A DNA stretch of 22,784 nucleotides, taken from Conidiobolus coronatus NRRL 28638 (taxonomy: Eukaryota > Entomophthoromycota > Entomophthoromycetes > Entomophthorales > Conidiobolaceae). Where the stretch lies: the NCBI GenBank assembly GCA_001566745.1, contig KQ964425.1, positions 71,237 to 94,020 of the forward strand, in the 5' to 3' direction. The position numbers were made by a program, and so were the translations under genes. Positions 1-11,135 of this stretch are shown piece by piece (within the stretch, counting starts at the first letter, position 1; each line of letters starts with the position of its first letter). Under the pieces are notes generated by a model. That model had not been told where the DNA came from. It worked only from the letters and a program-made list of their open reading frames with translations, and ran no database searches.

Positions 1-709
1 ATGTTATAATTATATGTAAACAATAAAAAGATATACAATTTGCGCTAATACAGAAAAATGCATTAATAGATTATTTATAAAATATATTATATTATTAGTC
101 ATATACATCACACTATATATAAAAATATTTGATTATTCGCCGTCATCTAAATTATAAATAGGAGATTAATGACTCATGTATAATAAATAATAGCGCCTAT
201 ACAATACGAGTTATATAAATATTTTTTAATGAGTTGATTTTTTAGTAGGTGGATAAAAATAATTTGTTTTATTTAAAATTAAATTTTTAACAAGATATAT
301 TAAGCTTCATTAACTAGTTTGAATATAATTTAAACCCATTATATTTTTATCCAAAATAATTAATTAATTGTAAAATTTGTTATCTAATGTTTCATCTATT
401 TACAAATTTCTTAAATATTGTTAATTCAAATAACAGGTTTATATATTATTGCAATTATATATCTATCATAAGAACACAGCTTAATAACTGTCAAAATTTA
501 CTCGAATTTTAATTAACACTAACTTTAAGCTCTTAAATATATAAGATGTTTTTTCTTAATACATTTATAGAAGCTATAATTTTTAAGTATAAAATTTAGA
601 AGTGGTTGTGTAGGCCTAAATATTTTAATTAATAAATTATCAATTAGGATAGTAACTCAGATTTAGAAAAATATTGTATTTGTATAGTTTAATATATAGA
701 AAATATAGC

Positions 710-755
710 GGTTTTTAGCCAAAAATATCTATGATATTAATGATGGCTTAAAACC
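710..755. repeat. nested inverted repeat
   Basis: The arms GGTTTTTAGCC (710-720) and GGCTTAAAACC (745-755) are 11 bp inverted copies with one mismatch. The loop carries a second small palindrome, ATATC-tat-GATAT. It lies in non-coding spacer. Its function is unknown; it could be a short mobile-element relic or chance in AT-rich DNA. Confidence 0.45.
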
Positions 756-1222
756 TTTATAGATCATAAACTCTGGCTCTTGCTCAAAAATAGAGTTATC
801 TTATAAACATAGCTCTAACCATGAGACAAACTCGTTGATTTAAAGAAAAATTTAAAACTTAGGATTATAATTTTCTCATTTTGGTATAAGAATATAAAAC
901 GGCTTTTATGGAGTATAAATGGTAGTTAAATTTTCTAATAAACTGAGCTAACATACTAATCAATTACTCATAGCTTGTATACTCTGCTGTATAATAAAGA
1001 CAAAACATATTATAAATTTTATTGATATATTCTTTAATAGGAGCAGAGGTAACCAGGCTATAAAATTTTTTATTATATAGAGATATTTTTATTCAATTTC
1101 TATATAGCAAATATTAATAAATTCAAGTTGAATAATAGTTGCCAATAGATCTGTATTAATTAATATCATAAATCTTTTATGATATAAACTTACCTGAATC
1201 CTGGCTCTTAGTTTAAATAACC

Positions 1223-1270
1223 TATTATTATTTATTATTTATTATTTTTATTTTTATTTTTTAATATTTA
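1223..1270. repeat. low-complexity TTATT tract
   Basis: A run of TTATT/TTATTT units of varying length, almost pure T and A on the plus strand. It is microsatellite-like low-complexity sequence with no coding potential. Confidence 0.6.
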
Positions 1271-2141
1271 ATGCTTTTTTATAAAGATAGTTTTATATAT
1301 TAACAATATATTTATGTCAATAATTTTCAATAACAAATTAATATATAAATATTAAAAATATATTTTCATTAAATTACGCTGATAAGAGCTCGTATTGGTT
1401 TTAAAAAACGCGAGATTTCGTATGTAAGTATATTTATTCCTGTTCATATTACTATAAATGGAAATGTAGATTATTAAAAATTGAATATAAGCTATTAGGT
1501 ATTAATTAATATGATACGTATGGCTATATAAGCTTTGATAAATATCTTACCCAAAATATATTTTGAATTGGGATATGATTAGCAATCTATTAAGACACAG
1601 TAATAGATATAGTTTAACAACGTGAAATAAAATATAATACTATATCATATCAAATACTGTAAATATACTTAAGCGATTTACTTGTATGGATCTTAGAAAT
1701 ATATAAATCATCTAATAAAAATCTTAAAATCAATTAAAAAGTATATAAAAATCGTTATTATTACAGCTTTTATTAAAAATTCACACTTTTGTCTGTATGA
1801 GGGGTTTCATTAAGATAATATTGCTGAAATTTTCATGTTATTAGGTATCAATAATTTATTTTTTAAACTCAATGAAGAGAACGATGCAATACATTATTCT
1901 CTGCTTAAAATTAGGACCAGCTGAGCAACTATTTTCAATATATTGATTAAAGAATGATTATTGAGTATATTTAATATTCTTAAACATGCATATTTTAAGT
2001 AATTAGTATATACATATAAAACATTGTAGAGGAAATGTAAATAATATCAATACAAAAATTATTTTGTTTTATGGAATAACTAAGAATTTTTATTATTGTT
2101 ATAGAGTACTTGATATTAAACATAACTCATGGTTCTTTTAA

Positions 2142-3795
2142 TTAACTAGATCTTGGAGTTGCATTAAGTAATAACTTTTCCTCTTTACCCTTTAATACAA
2201 ATAAATCAAATCCTGTTAATTGAGTACTCTCAGGCATTGAGAAATCAAATTGTCTAATTACATTAGCTAAAGATATGTACATTTCTAACCAAGCCAGGTT
2301 CTTTCCTACACAACCTCTTGGACCTAAGCCAAAAATGAAGAGCATATCTTTTAGCTTTTCAGCATCAGGATCTACCCAGCGTTCAGGGATAAAAGATTCT
2401 GAGTCTTTAAAGTTTTTTTCGCTGAGGTGGATACCATTAGCGCTTGAAGCTATCAATGTCTGATTGAAAAATGTTAATAATAATTTAGTAGAGATATTAT
2501 AAAACTTACTCCTTCTGGAATGGAATGACCGCAAATAGTAGCGCCTCCTTCAGGAACAACTCTTGGTAATATAACGCCTGCAGGAGATTTAATTCTTAAA
2601 GATTCATGGATAACAGCTGTCAAGTAAGGTAAATCTTTGCACATATCATAACTAATCTTAGTATTCTTATCAGGGAAAGTAACAATTAACTCTTCTACTA
2701 ATTTCTTATAAGCTTGAGGATTTTTGCCTAATAAGTAAAAAGTCCAAATAATAGCCACTGCAGTAGTTTCCATTCCTGCAAAAATTAATGCTGAAGCTTC
2801 TTCAATTATTTCTACATCGTTAAATGTGGAGTTAGTTTCTGTATCCTTTGCGTCTACCAGGGTTTGTAATATGTCTTTGCGATATTTTCCAGCTCTACGC
2901 TCTTTTAATTCTTTAGTAATATTCTGATTAATAATAGGGTGATGTCTAGATTTTATAAAATCCAATCCTGAGACAGTAGACTTTAACCCCCAGCTATCAG
3001 CAATGTGGGATGATATTTTATAAGCTGGAAAGTTGGGATTTTTCAAGCTATTGAAACATCTTCCTATTACCAAGTCAGAAATTGCATCAGCTATAGATTT
3101 GTGAAATAGTTCATAAACATCAACTTGATTGCAACCATTATCCAAGCACTCATTGATTGCTGTTATTGTATTATCAACAACATGTAAAGATATTTGAGGC
3201 TCTAATTGAATAATTGACTTCCAATTAAAAGCAGGAGATATCATTCTTTTCTAATATAAATATATTAACTTCAGAAATATAATATGGTATATCAAACTTA
3301 CTCTAATAGAATGATAGCTTCTATCGCTAAATACATATTAATAATGGCAGTATTAAAAAATATTTAATTTACCATGTAGAGAAAATATTTTGAACATTTT
3401 CATAACACAATTCATATGAATAATCTTTTTTAAATCTATAGCTGCTGTATATAATCTTGGTAGATTCTGGATCACTAATAGCTATAACGCCCATTCCTGT
3501 GAGTAATTTTTAGTAAACGTAACAGATTATTCGGTATGTATAATATACCTGAATGGCATATAGGCCCATATTCAGCGTGGAGATCTTTGTAAAATTTTGC
3601 TGGATTACCTGTTAATCTTGCGTACAAAAACTTTATTGTAAGCAATAATTCGTTTGAAGGTCCTGGGATTGATTTTAATGGACCTATGTGGCGTGGATAG
3701 TGAAAGTTTTTGTAATAAGCGAAGCCCAGATATCCGACAACGGCTGTCAACAAGATATGATATACAGTTATACAATCTACTGAATAAAGAGACAT
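2142..3795 (-). CDS. cytochrome P450 monooxygenase, five exons
   Basis: Haem-thiolate monooxygenase, expected in the ER membrane with a reductase partner; the substrate cannot be told from sequence. Exons on the minus strand: 3795-3549, 3496-3373, 3326-3302, 3250-2510 and 2459-2142, giving 484 residues, a normal P450 length. The introns are 52, 46, 51 and 50 nt, all GT-AG. Residues 10-28 form a membrane anchor, followed by a proline hinge (PGP at 44-46). The I-helix motif AGMETT is at 290-295, the K-helix E348-x-x-R351 at HESLR, PERW at 404-407, and the haem loop FGLGPRGCVG has ligand Cys429. The start is the first ATG in frame; the frame stays open upstream to a TTG at 3858 but without an ATG. 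The third exon is only 25 nt. All signature residues are present, so the gene looks functional. It resembles CYP3/CYP4- and fungal CYP5xx-type enzymes, but I do not assign a family. Confidence 0.9.
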
Positions 3796-3864
3796 ATTTA
3801 TATAGCAAATAGCTATTTTACTGAGCTGTATTATTAATAATATATATTGATAGGACAAAAGGTT

Positions 3865-3873
3865 CTATTTATA
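3865..3873 (-). promoter_or_regulatory. TATA box of the P450 gene
   Basis: TATAAATAG on the minus strand, about 70 bp upstream of the P450 ATG. The same nonamer occurs at a similar distance upstream of the AhpC/TSA gene (11127-11135). Assignment rests on sequence and position only, and AT-rich DNA makes chance matches common. Confidence 0.4.
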
Positions 3874-6117
3874 ATTTCGAGTTTTAACCACAAGAAATAT
3901 TAAACTGCTACTACCTTTTGATTATTTAGTCAAGGTATATTTAAGAGATAAAATTACTATATCAATTATCATATATATACTATTTTTCTAGAAAACAGCT
4001 TATATAATTAAATACTCAGGGATGCTCAGCTATTTATAAATATAATTTAAACCAAGTGATGCAGCAGCGATCAAATCCAATATGCTTGTTAGAGCAATTA
4101 TGGTGTAATTATATGAATATGTAAATTATAAATATTATTAATTTTTCCTTAAATGTCTATCCTGAATAGTAAAATTTATTAAACAATTTCCCGTAAACCC
4201 AAAAATAGTATTATCTCAGTAATTTATTTGCCGATATATATCTATCTTAGCAAAATATACAAAATTCAAATTACATTATGTGTTCATATATGAATAATTA
4301 AAAAAATTATTAAGAATAAAATAATTCATATTTCTAACGTGAAATTCACTAAATTATATATGAAAGATTCTGGCTAATTTGACTTAAATTTATATGAGCT
4401 CAGTTCAAAATATCTAATTTTAATATAAGCGAGTTCATACCATATATAGTCATTAAGTAAAAGCTAAGAGTTGATAATATAATATTAGAGCGACGTATTA
4501 TAAATATTAGCTAACAAAAGTAAATATTTAATACGCTTTAATCATATAAAAATCAAAAATATTGTAAATTTGCACTATAAAAAATTTTGAACAAAATTTT
4601 ATCGATTAACCAGAATTTTTCATATTGTTTATTCTGCATATATTTTGGTTTATATATGATGGTGGAACATATGAATATATATCGATGCATGCCTAGCAGT
4701 GCTCGCATTTCTAATAATACTCCAGCTATTATCTATTGATTACCCAATTAAATTTTCATTTTCGCTTAATAATTTTATTTTTAATATCCATTAAAATAAT
4801 TTCACTATATTTTGTAATATTTCGACTTCTGTATATTATAAAAGTTTATCATTATAAAAATACTAAATAATAATATTTTTATTATTTAACTTAAATAATT
4901 TCAAAATTCTTCTTTTTAACAAACTCGATAAGATAAAACATCGGAATAAAGCATTCAATTCAGCTTTGTTAAAATATCATTGATAGAATTTGTACATTAA
5001 ATTACATTAATGAATTATTAAGCTGGTTTTTATTGGAAACTCTTTCTAAATCATAAATAATATAATTATTTAATATTGTTATTGCGTTTATTATTATATT
5101 TCTCTAAGAGTTGTAAATTTTATTAAAACTAGCTTATTTTTAATTGTTAGCTCGTGAATCATTATTATCTTAGAATTATGAAAAGAATTCAAATGTTAAC
5201 TCTGAGTCACTTGAACTACGTGAAAACTTATAAATTGTTAATTTATAAGCTTTTAACTGATGCATTACATAAAACATTTAATCACTTAAGTTTTTGCGTT
5301 AATTCTGTATACTGAATTTAATCTTAAAAATGGTATATTTTAGATAATTAAATATAAGAAAAAGAAAATACTAAGATTAATCATACTTGTACTATCAACT
5401 ACTAATTAATTGAGTTGCTTAATTGTATTTATTTTGACCATATTCTATGCTAATTTAATTAATTAAAAATATGCACTTGTAAGTATTACACTACTTAAAT
5501 CGCTTATTTAACAATAAATTTTATTTAATAGAATACTATTGGTCTAGAAAATCAAATATCATTTCAAATTTAGTTACATTTTAACTATATTGACTAATTT
5601 CAAAGTTTAAACTATTTAAGATATTTATATACTAATTTTAAAATATTATTGTAAAGTCTTAATGTCCTCATTATATTCAAATGTAATACAGCTAACTTCT
5701 CCTCAAGTAATATATATGCAAGTTTCATGATTAATCTTGTATATTTTACAAATTTTAATATAAATTGATTATATTTCATTACGATTCAACAAATTTTAAT
5801 TTCAAAAATTAAATTGCTCAAGTTGATTGTGGGCATACAAATATTAAATTATTTTTATAATCGTATTTATTAAATATAATATACTATTTATATTTCAAAG
5901 TTATCTTCAAACATTATTATAGCTTAACCATTTTGAATATGGCAACTTAAACCGTGTTTAGAGTTCTTATACATGGCATTTAGATAGAGAGTGAACTGTA
6001 TATTATTCTTACAACTTGTTAACTACGATTATTTAATTGAATTTTTAATCCCATAAATTAATATATTAACAATCAAGAGATAATTTAAAGTGGATTATAT
6101 AGTGTGACTTTTAACTT
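3874..6117. other. gene-free AT-rich spacer
   Basis: No gene is supported in these 2.2 kb between the divergently transcribed P450 and first esterase. A small GC-richer patch lies at about 4680-4735 without an open frame worth reporting. A strong hairpin lies at 5227-5249. Confidence 0.55.
5227..5249. repeat. perfect 10-bp hairpin
   Basis: CTTATAAATT and AATTTATAAG are perfect inverted copies separated by the loop GTT. With a one-base bulge the stem extends through flanking AAAA/TTTT. It lies in non-coding spacer, about 960 bp upstream of the first esterase. Function unknown. Confidence 0.5.
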
Positions 6118-6125
6118 TATAAAAG
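6118..6125 (+). promoter_or_regulatory. TATA-like box of esterase 1
   Basis: TATAAAAG lies about 83 bp upstream of the ATG at 6208, a spacing close to the TATA-like elements of the two paralogs. Assigned by sequence and position only. Confidence 0.35.
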
Positions 6126-6207
6126 TGTAATAAATATTAAGCAAGAAAAATCAAGTATAAATATTAAAGTTTATTAAAATATAAGTTATAATATCTTTAA
6201 GAAGAAA

Positions 6208-7031
6208 ATGGGCGTTTTTGAAAATAAATTAGTATTTATTGGAGACTCTTTAACTCAAGTAAGTCGCTTCACAACGTTTCATATATACTATAAAATTACT
6301 AGCATAGATTTTATTTTAGTTTGGTTATGACGCTAGACTGAGCGGGTGGCTTGCACAAATCTCTAATCATTTTATTAGACAATACGAAGTTATTAATAGA
6401 GGGTATTCTGGTAGATATTAGAAAATGGAAGTAAAGTATTTAGTTTATAATTTAATGATTAGGATATAATACAAGATGGATTCAACCCATTGTAGATGAT
6501 GTTATCGAAGATGATATAGCTCCTGACGCTGATAAAGTCCAACTAGTAACTATTTGGTTCGGTTCAAACGACGGTGCCGAAGAAAGAAGCGAACAGCATA
6601 TTCCTTTAGTCGACTATAAAGCTAATTTAATTAAAATTATTAACAAATTGAGAAAAATCCCTAGATCTTCTGAATTGCCTTTACTTCTCGTTACTCCTCC
6701 TGCTACACATGGCAAAATTTGGGAAAAGGTTTGTTTAGAAGAAAAAGGCCAAGACAATCAAAACAGAGATAGCGAAAATATATCCAAATATGCTGAAGTA
6801 GTTCGCCAGCTTGGGGCTGAATATAATATTCCAGTTTTAGACTTTTGGGTTGAAGGAGGAATTGTTCCTGATGTTGAAGATCAATTCATTGATGGGTTAC
6901 ACTTCTCTTCCAAGGGTAATAATATCGTAGCCAAGCTCCTTATCGAAAAACTTGAAAAAGAATATGAGCATTTAGCTATAGATAATGAAAAGTGGAAATA
7001 TCCTCACTATAGCACACATTATGGCAAATAA
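6208..7031 (+). CDS. IAH1: IAH1-like SGNH (GDSL) esterase, paralog 1
   Basis: Likely hydrolyses small ester substrates such as acetate esters, as yeast isoamyl acetate-hydrolysing esterase does. Exons: 6208-6258, 6320-6410 and 6463-7031, giving 236 residues; introns are 61 and 52 nt, GT-AG. The SGNH blocks are all present: FIGDSLT with nucleophile Ser14, YSGYNT with oxyanion Gly48, GSND with Asn83, and DGLH with Asp191 and His194. There is no signal peptide, so it is probably cytosolic. The 51-nt first exon and the phases of both introns are identical in the paralogs at 8392 and 18679. The last 127 residues match paralog 3 at 103 positions by my count. The exact substrate is unknown; family assignment is firm. 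Confidence 0.93.
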
Positions 7032-8200
7032 TATATCAGCAAATATTTAACTTTTTAAAATTCTTTTAATATATCACTTTATTTAATAAAATTTTTATAT
7101 TAATTGAAATACTGTACTCAGAATAATAATGCATTAACATGTAGCTCAAAATTTAATTGCTACTTTTTGCTTTTCAAAATAATTTGTTAAAGATTTTGTA
7201 TTAATTCAATGTCAAAATAATTTATTAGATTCACCTTTTTGGGTATAGATGCAGTAACTATTAGATGTTCGCAAGTTTAGAATCCATGTACTGGGGTTTC
7301 ATTAAATTATTAAATTGATATCTACCTCTATACAAATTAATAGTAATTTTTTATTACATGAATTCTAAAATACATATAATAACAGTTAATTGAGTTAAAT
7401 TATATTAATACAATAATTATTTAATTTTAGATTTTATTATTAAAATAATTAATTTTTGAATTAGCTATACAAGTGCAAAATCTTAATAAACATGTGAATT
7501 TAAGTATATTAAAGAAAAAAAGAGTAGGTTAGAATATTTAGATATCAATTATAATTTTAATCATATACATTGAAAATAAGTATTAAAAATATCATATTAC
7601 TATAGGATATCATAGCATGATAATTGATATATATATTGTAAAGTAATGAATTTAAAATGCTTTCAAGTGATAATTACCTTAGAAGTGATTAAGAAATTTA
7701 GCCAATTGATCATATCTATAACTTATTAAGTATATGAATATCTATTAATATTGTTCTTTTACTGAGCGGCCTTTTATTAGTCAGAAACTATTTGACTAAT
7801 AGGGCCACACGTATTTGTTATGTAAACCTAATATCAATCAAGATTACAATTAATATGAATTATTGCTTAATTTTATTTTTATTATTCGTCTATATAAACC
7901 TCAATATCTTTGATAATGGCTATTATAAACAGTATTGTATTACTAATACAAATTATCAAATCATATTATTATCCAAATAATGGAGTTTGAACAATGTATT
8001 TATTTAACGTATGCTAGAAATATAAAGCAAATGATTTATTTTCCCAAGAGGCTTAATGATTATTAATCAACTTAAATTAACCTGTATTATGAATTTATTT
8101 TTAAAATGGGCTTTTTAAATTGAAAATTAATTTTTTTGAGTTGATTTTACCCAATAAAAAAATAAAAAATAAACTAAATCATTTAATTAAATTGTAAATT
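7032..8200. other. spacer between esterases 1 and 2
   Basis: About 1.2 kb without a supported gene between two tandem esterase paralogs. The only long open frame (7792-7980) lacks an ATG start and has the base composition of the spacer. A hairpin lies at 7768-7806. I see no esterase remnants here. Confidence 0.55.
7768..7806. repeat. inverted repeat with GGCC ends
   Basis: ATTAGTCA (7776-7783) and TGACTAAT (7793-7800) form a perfect 8-bp stem around a 9-nt loop. GGCC is present on both outer sides (7768-7771 and 7803-7806) with unequal spacing. TGACTAAT resembles an AP-1-type half-site arrangement, but nothing links it to a gene. Confidence 0.45.
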
Positions 8201-8235
8201 TACGTCATCAAGTTTTTTAATAAAAGATTTTCGCA
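8201..8235 (+). promoter_or_regulatory. TACGTCA promoter block of esterase 2
   Basis: TACGTCA (8201-8207), then a T-run, AAAGAT and GCAC, in that order. The same elements in the same order and orientation occur upstream of esterase 3 (18882 down to 18852). The TACGTCA lies about 185 bp upstream of this ATG and 197 bp upstream of the other. TACGTCA is close to the ATF/CREB bZIP site TGACGTCA. The shared block suggests a common regulator or recent duplication of the promoter with the gene. Confidence 0.45.
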
Positions 8236-8314
8236 CATTTTTATATTAATAATCAGTTAGTAAAAAGAATATTGCGAATAATTGCGTATTATTATAAATG
8301 TAGTTTTCAGAGAG

Positions 8315-8322
8315 TATATATA
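8315..8322 (+). promoter_or_regulatory. TATA-like box of esterase 2
   Basis: TATATATA about 70 bp upstream of the ATG at 8392. Its placement is similar in the paralogs. Assigned by sequence and position only. Confidence 0.35.
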
Positions 8323-8391
8323 CAACACCATCTTCTAAGCAAATAGTTATAAAAATTTAATAATTATAAACTATATTTAATAACTTTTAAA

Positions 8392-9202
8392 ATGACTGCT
8401 TTTGATAATAAATTGGTATTTATTGGCGATTCCTTAACTGAAGTGAGTCTATATCAATTAATTGCCTTTAATATACTAATCAAAATATTTTAGCGTGGAT
8501 TTGACGTTAAAGAAAATGGCTGGACTGCTCAAATTGCTAATCATTTTGCTAGACAATACGAAGTCGTTGCTAGAGCATATGCAGGTAAACGCATATTCAC
8601 TAAAAGTAATCAAATTTATATTTACAAATTTAATAGGATACAATACAAAATGGGTCCAACCTATCGTAGATGACATTATCGAAGCTGACATAGCCCCCGA
8701 TGCCGAAAAGGTCCAGTTAGTAACTATCTGGTTTGGATCAAACGATGGAGCCGAACCAACCTCCCAACATCACGTCCCCATAGCTGACTATAAGCAAAAT
8801 TTAATTAATATTATCAAGAAATTGAAACAAATTCCCAGATCTTCTGAGTTACCCCTACTTTTAGTTACTCCTCCTGCTTTACACGCCGAAGCCTGGAAGA
8901 AATTCGCTTCAGAAAATGACTACGGTGAACAAGATAGATATAATGAAGTTATTTTCAAATATGCTGAAGTTGTTCGCAAACTTGGCGCTGAATATAACAT
9001 TCCAGTTTTAGACTTTTGGGTTGAAGGAGGAATTGTTCCCCAAGTTGAAGATCAATTCGTAGATGGGTTACACTTCTCTGTCAAGGGTAATGATATCGTA
9101 ACCAAGCTCCTTATCGAAAAACTTGAAAAGGAATATGGTCATTTGGCTTTAAGTCAAGAAAAGTGGAAGTACCCCTTCTTTACAGCTCTTTATGGACAAT
9201 AG
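8392..9202 (+). CDS. IAH1: IAH1-like SGNH (GDSL) esterase, paralog 2
   Basis: Second copy of the esterase family, in tandem with paralog 1. Exons: 8392-8442, 8494-8584 and 8637-9202, giving 235 residues; introns are 51 and 52 nt, GT-AG, at the same phases as in the paralogs. Catalytic residues are kept: Ser14 in GDSL, the block II Gly in YAG, Asn83 in GSND, and Asp190 and His193 in DGLH. It is the most divergent copy: block II reads RAYAGYNT where the others have RGYSGYNT, and the loop after the LLLVTPPA strand is rewritten and one residue shorter. This points to altered substrate preference rather than loss of function (inference). An open frame starting at 8495 and running through intron 2 is misleading: it begins in the wrong frame and misses the nucleophile exon. 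Confidence 0.92.
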
Positions 9203-10447
9203 TCGCATTAATCAGCAACTGTTAAATTAATAAAAATTCTTTCATTTAATAACATTTAACTTTTATATAAATTGAATATATAATTTCATAAAAACTAAGC
9301 TAAGCCATAACACTAATGTAAAAAATAATTAAATTAAATATATTAATTGATATAAACCATTGTAGCATTTCTATAAGCTTTATACCTACAAAATTGTTTA
9401 TCCATGTATCTCTAACAGATATACTCTTCGTTTCCCAGTTATTATGGGTAGATAGCATAATTACCATACTAAATTGAGTTACATGATTATTTATATCGAT
9501 CCATACTCTACAATATAAGTATCATAATTCGCACATAAATACAATGGACTAGTTTACGTTTAAGACCAGGTATTCATATCCATTACTAACTTAATAAATG
9601 GCTTTGATTTATACAGCATAAAGCTATTTATTCTTATACTCAGTACACTTAACAAATAATACCACAATTAATTAGTATTTAGTATTTAATAAGTAGTACT
9701 ATAGTGTGAAAATTATATCACATTATTAGTAATCAATAACTTTTATATTATTTATATTTTTATAGCTCGCCCCTATAAAATAATTTTTTAATACATAAAA
9801 TTTAATTTATTCCGAAATTGGATATATTTAGTTCAGGGCCTATAATTAAAAATAGTTAATTATATAGAATTAGCCTTATATATAAATTATAATTTAATAA
9901 TATGATAAATTATTTATAGTGTATTAGTAACTATTAATAGCTATAATATGAATGATAAAAATTAATATATTGAAGCTTATTTAGTACTCAACTTTTTGCT
10001 GTTACCAATATTTAATTATATTTAGCTATTATTCCCATTATTCTCGATCTTGTTATACTCTTGGGTATGTTATTGAAGAATAACTAATATCAGTGATTTA
10101 TAATATCAATTGCCATGTTTATTAAATGAGAGCCTTTGATATTAAACGGATAAATTATACTTAAATGTATCCTATAAGTTATAAAAATATTTATAACGCA
10201 TTCAACTAGCGCTAAATAACTGAGAATAGTTAATATTTCACAATATTAGTACTATAGCTGATTAACTATAGCTAGAATGTTTTACCGCTATAAATATTAT
10301 TTAACCAAATTTATATTTAGAGTTTACTAGAAATTTCTCAAACTTTTATTAGCATAATTTTTTAAACTTATATAGCTAATCAAAGAAATATATTATAAAA
10401 AAACATTCAACTGAAAATTTTATCCAATTGACGGTTGACGTCATTAA
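9203..10447. other. gene-free AT-rich spacer
   Basis: About 1.2 kb of AT-rich sequence between the convergent 3' ends of esterase 2 and the AhpC/TSA gene. I see no gene, RNA or repeat worth listing apart from a perfect TGACGTCA palindrome at 10436-10443, five bases beyond the AhpC/TSA stop codon. Confidence 0.55.
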
Positions 10448-11053
10448 TTATGCTTTACAACTTTGGGGCGCATGTGTCAAGTTCTCGTCTTCATCATCAA
10501 TCAACTCGGCATTTCCACCACCTGCAGTTACAATCTGACGAAGTGAAGGATAGTCTGCATAAGTGCCCTGCAAGAATTCAAAAAGAACCTCTCCCTCAGG
10601 CGCCACCAAAAACGTCCCACCTAACTGAAACCCGTCACCTTTAAAATTTCCTCCCAATCCGTTAAGTTTAGCAACTTCAGCACTAGCTTTTTTACTGCGA
10701 TTAAATACGTGAATGATACCTGAAATTGGATTGAGCTTGGTAGCTCCAATTGCTTTATAAATCTCTCGCTTAGGGTCCATAAATAGATCAAAATTCCATA
10801 TATCTAGTTTTTGCCACTCTTGTAAGCCTTCTTCGTCAAAACCTATTCCAATTAGTTTTATACCAAGGTCGCTAAATACATGGGCGTATTTAGAAATTAT
10901 GAAGGCTTCATATCTGCAGAGATGGCATCCAAAGCGACGGAATACCTTGATTAAGACTTTTTGAGAGGCCCATTGTTCGTTTAGAATTATTTCTTTACGA
11001 GGTTTGTCTAAAGTTTGAACTTTGATAGGGTTAGAAAATGCTACAGTTACCAT
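10448..11053 (-). CDS. AhpC/TSA antioxidant (PRXL2-type) protein
   Basis: Thioredoxin-fold, peroxiredoxin-like protein of 201 residues in one uninterrupted exon starting with ATG. The redox motif is RRFGCHLCRYEA, with Cys43 and Cys46 as a CxxC pair, as in the PRXL2/FAM213 group and its fungal relatives. Downstream are the family's MDPKREIYKAIG segment (about 92-103) and GDGFQLGGTFL (about 139-149). The family reduces peroxides or other oxidised substrates with thioredoxin-like donors; no specific activity can be assigned. The C-terminus after about residue 177 is an acidic, probably disordered tail. There is no signal peptide. The coding region is clearly GC-richer than its surroundings. Family confidence is high, exact role unknown. 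Confidence 0.88.
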   Translation of the reverse strand: MVTVAFSNPIKVQTLDKPRKEIILNEQWASQKVLIKVFRRFGCHLCRYEAFIISKYAHVFSDLGIKLIGIGFDEEGLQEWQKLDIWNFDLFMDPKREIYKAIGATKLNPISGIIHVFNRSKKASAEVAKLNGLGGNFKGDGFQLGGTFLVAPEGEVLFEFLQGTYADYPSLRQIVTAGGGNAELIDDEDENLTHAPQSCKA

Positions 11054-11126
11054 ATTTTTTAAATGATTTTCTTAAGATTTGTAAGATTATTTTTATAATT
11101 TATTAATTTTTGTAGGTAACTTAGCC

Positions 11127-11135
11127 CTATTTATA
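11127..11135 (-). promoter_or_regulatory. TATA box of the AhpC/TSA gene
   Basis: TATAAATAG on the minus strand, about 74 bp upstream of the ATG, identical to the element upstream of the P450. Assigned by sequence and position only. Confidence 0.4.

Larger units (their letters stand above)
1..2141. other. gene-free AT-rich spacer
   Basis: I see no gene in this stretch: stops are dense in all frames, and I found no splice-linked exons and no tRNA-like element. It contains a nested inverted repeat at 710-755, a low-complexity T/A tract at 1223-1270 and a slightly GC-richer patch around 700-830. The right end abuts the 3' end of the P450 gene on the minus strand. Confidence 0.6.

Noticed and set aside
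3605-3808. Second minus-strand frame over P450 exon 1
   Set aside because: Overlaps the P450 anchor exon in another frame and has no motif.
7792-7980. Plus-strand open frame of 62 codons between esterases 1 and 2
   Set aside because: It starts with TTG, has the same AT-rich composition as the spacer, and shows no recognisable motif.
8495-9202. Uninterrupted 235-codon frame over esterase 2
   Set aside because: Its first part is the wrong frame of exon 2 and it runs through intron 2; it lacks the GDSL nucleophile. The spliced model gives a complete SGNH enzyme.
10436-10443. Perfect TGACGTCA palindrome as a regulatory site
   Set aside because: It lies just past a stop codon between convergent genes, about 1.2 kb from the end of esterase 2, so no promoter is near. 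Noted only in the spacer entry.
10435-10644. Plus-strand frame over the AhpC/TSA gene
   Set aside because: Antisense shadow of a clearly recognised gene with no homology features of its own.
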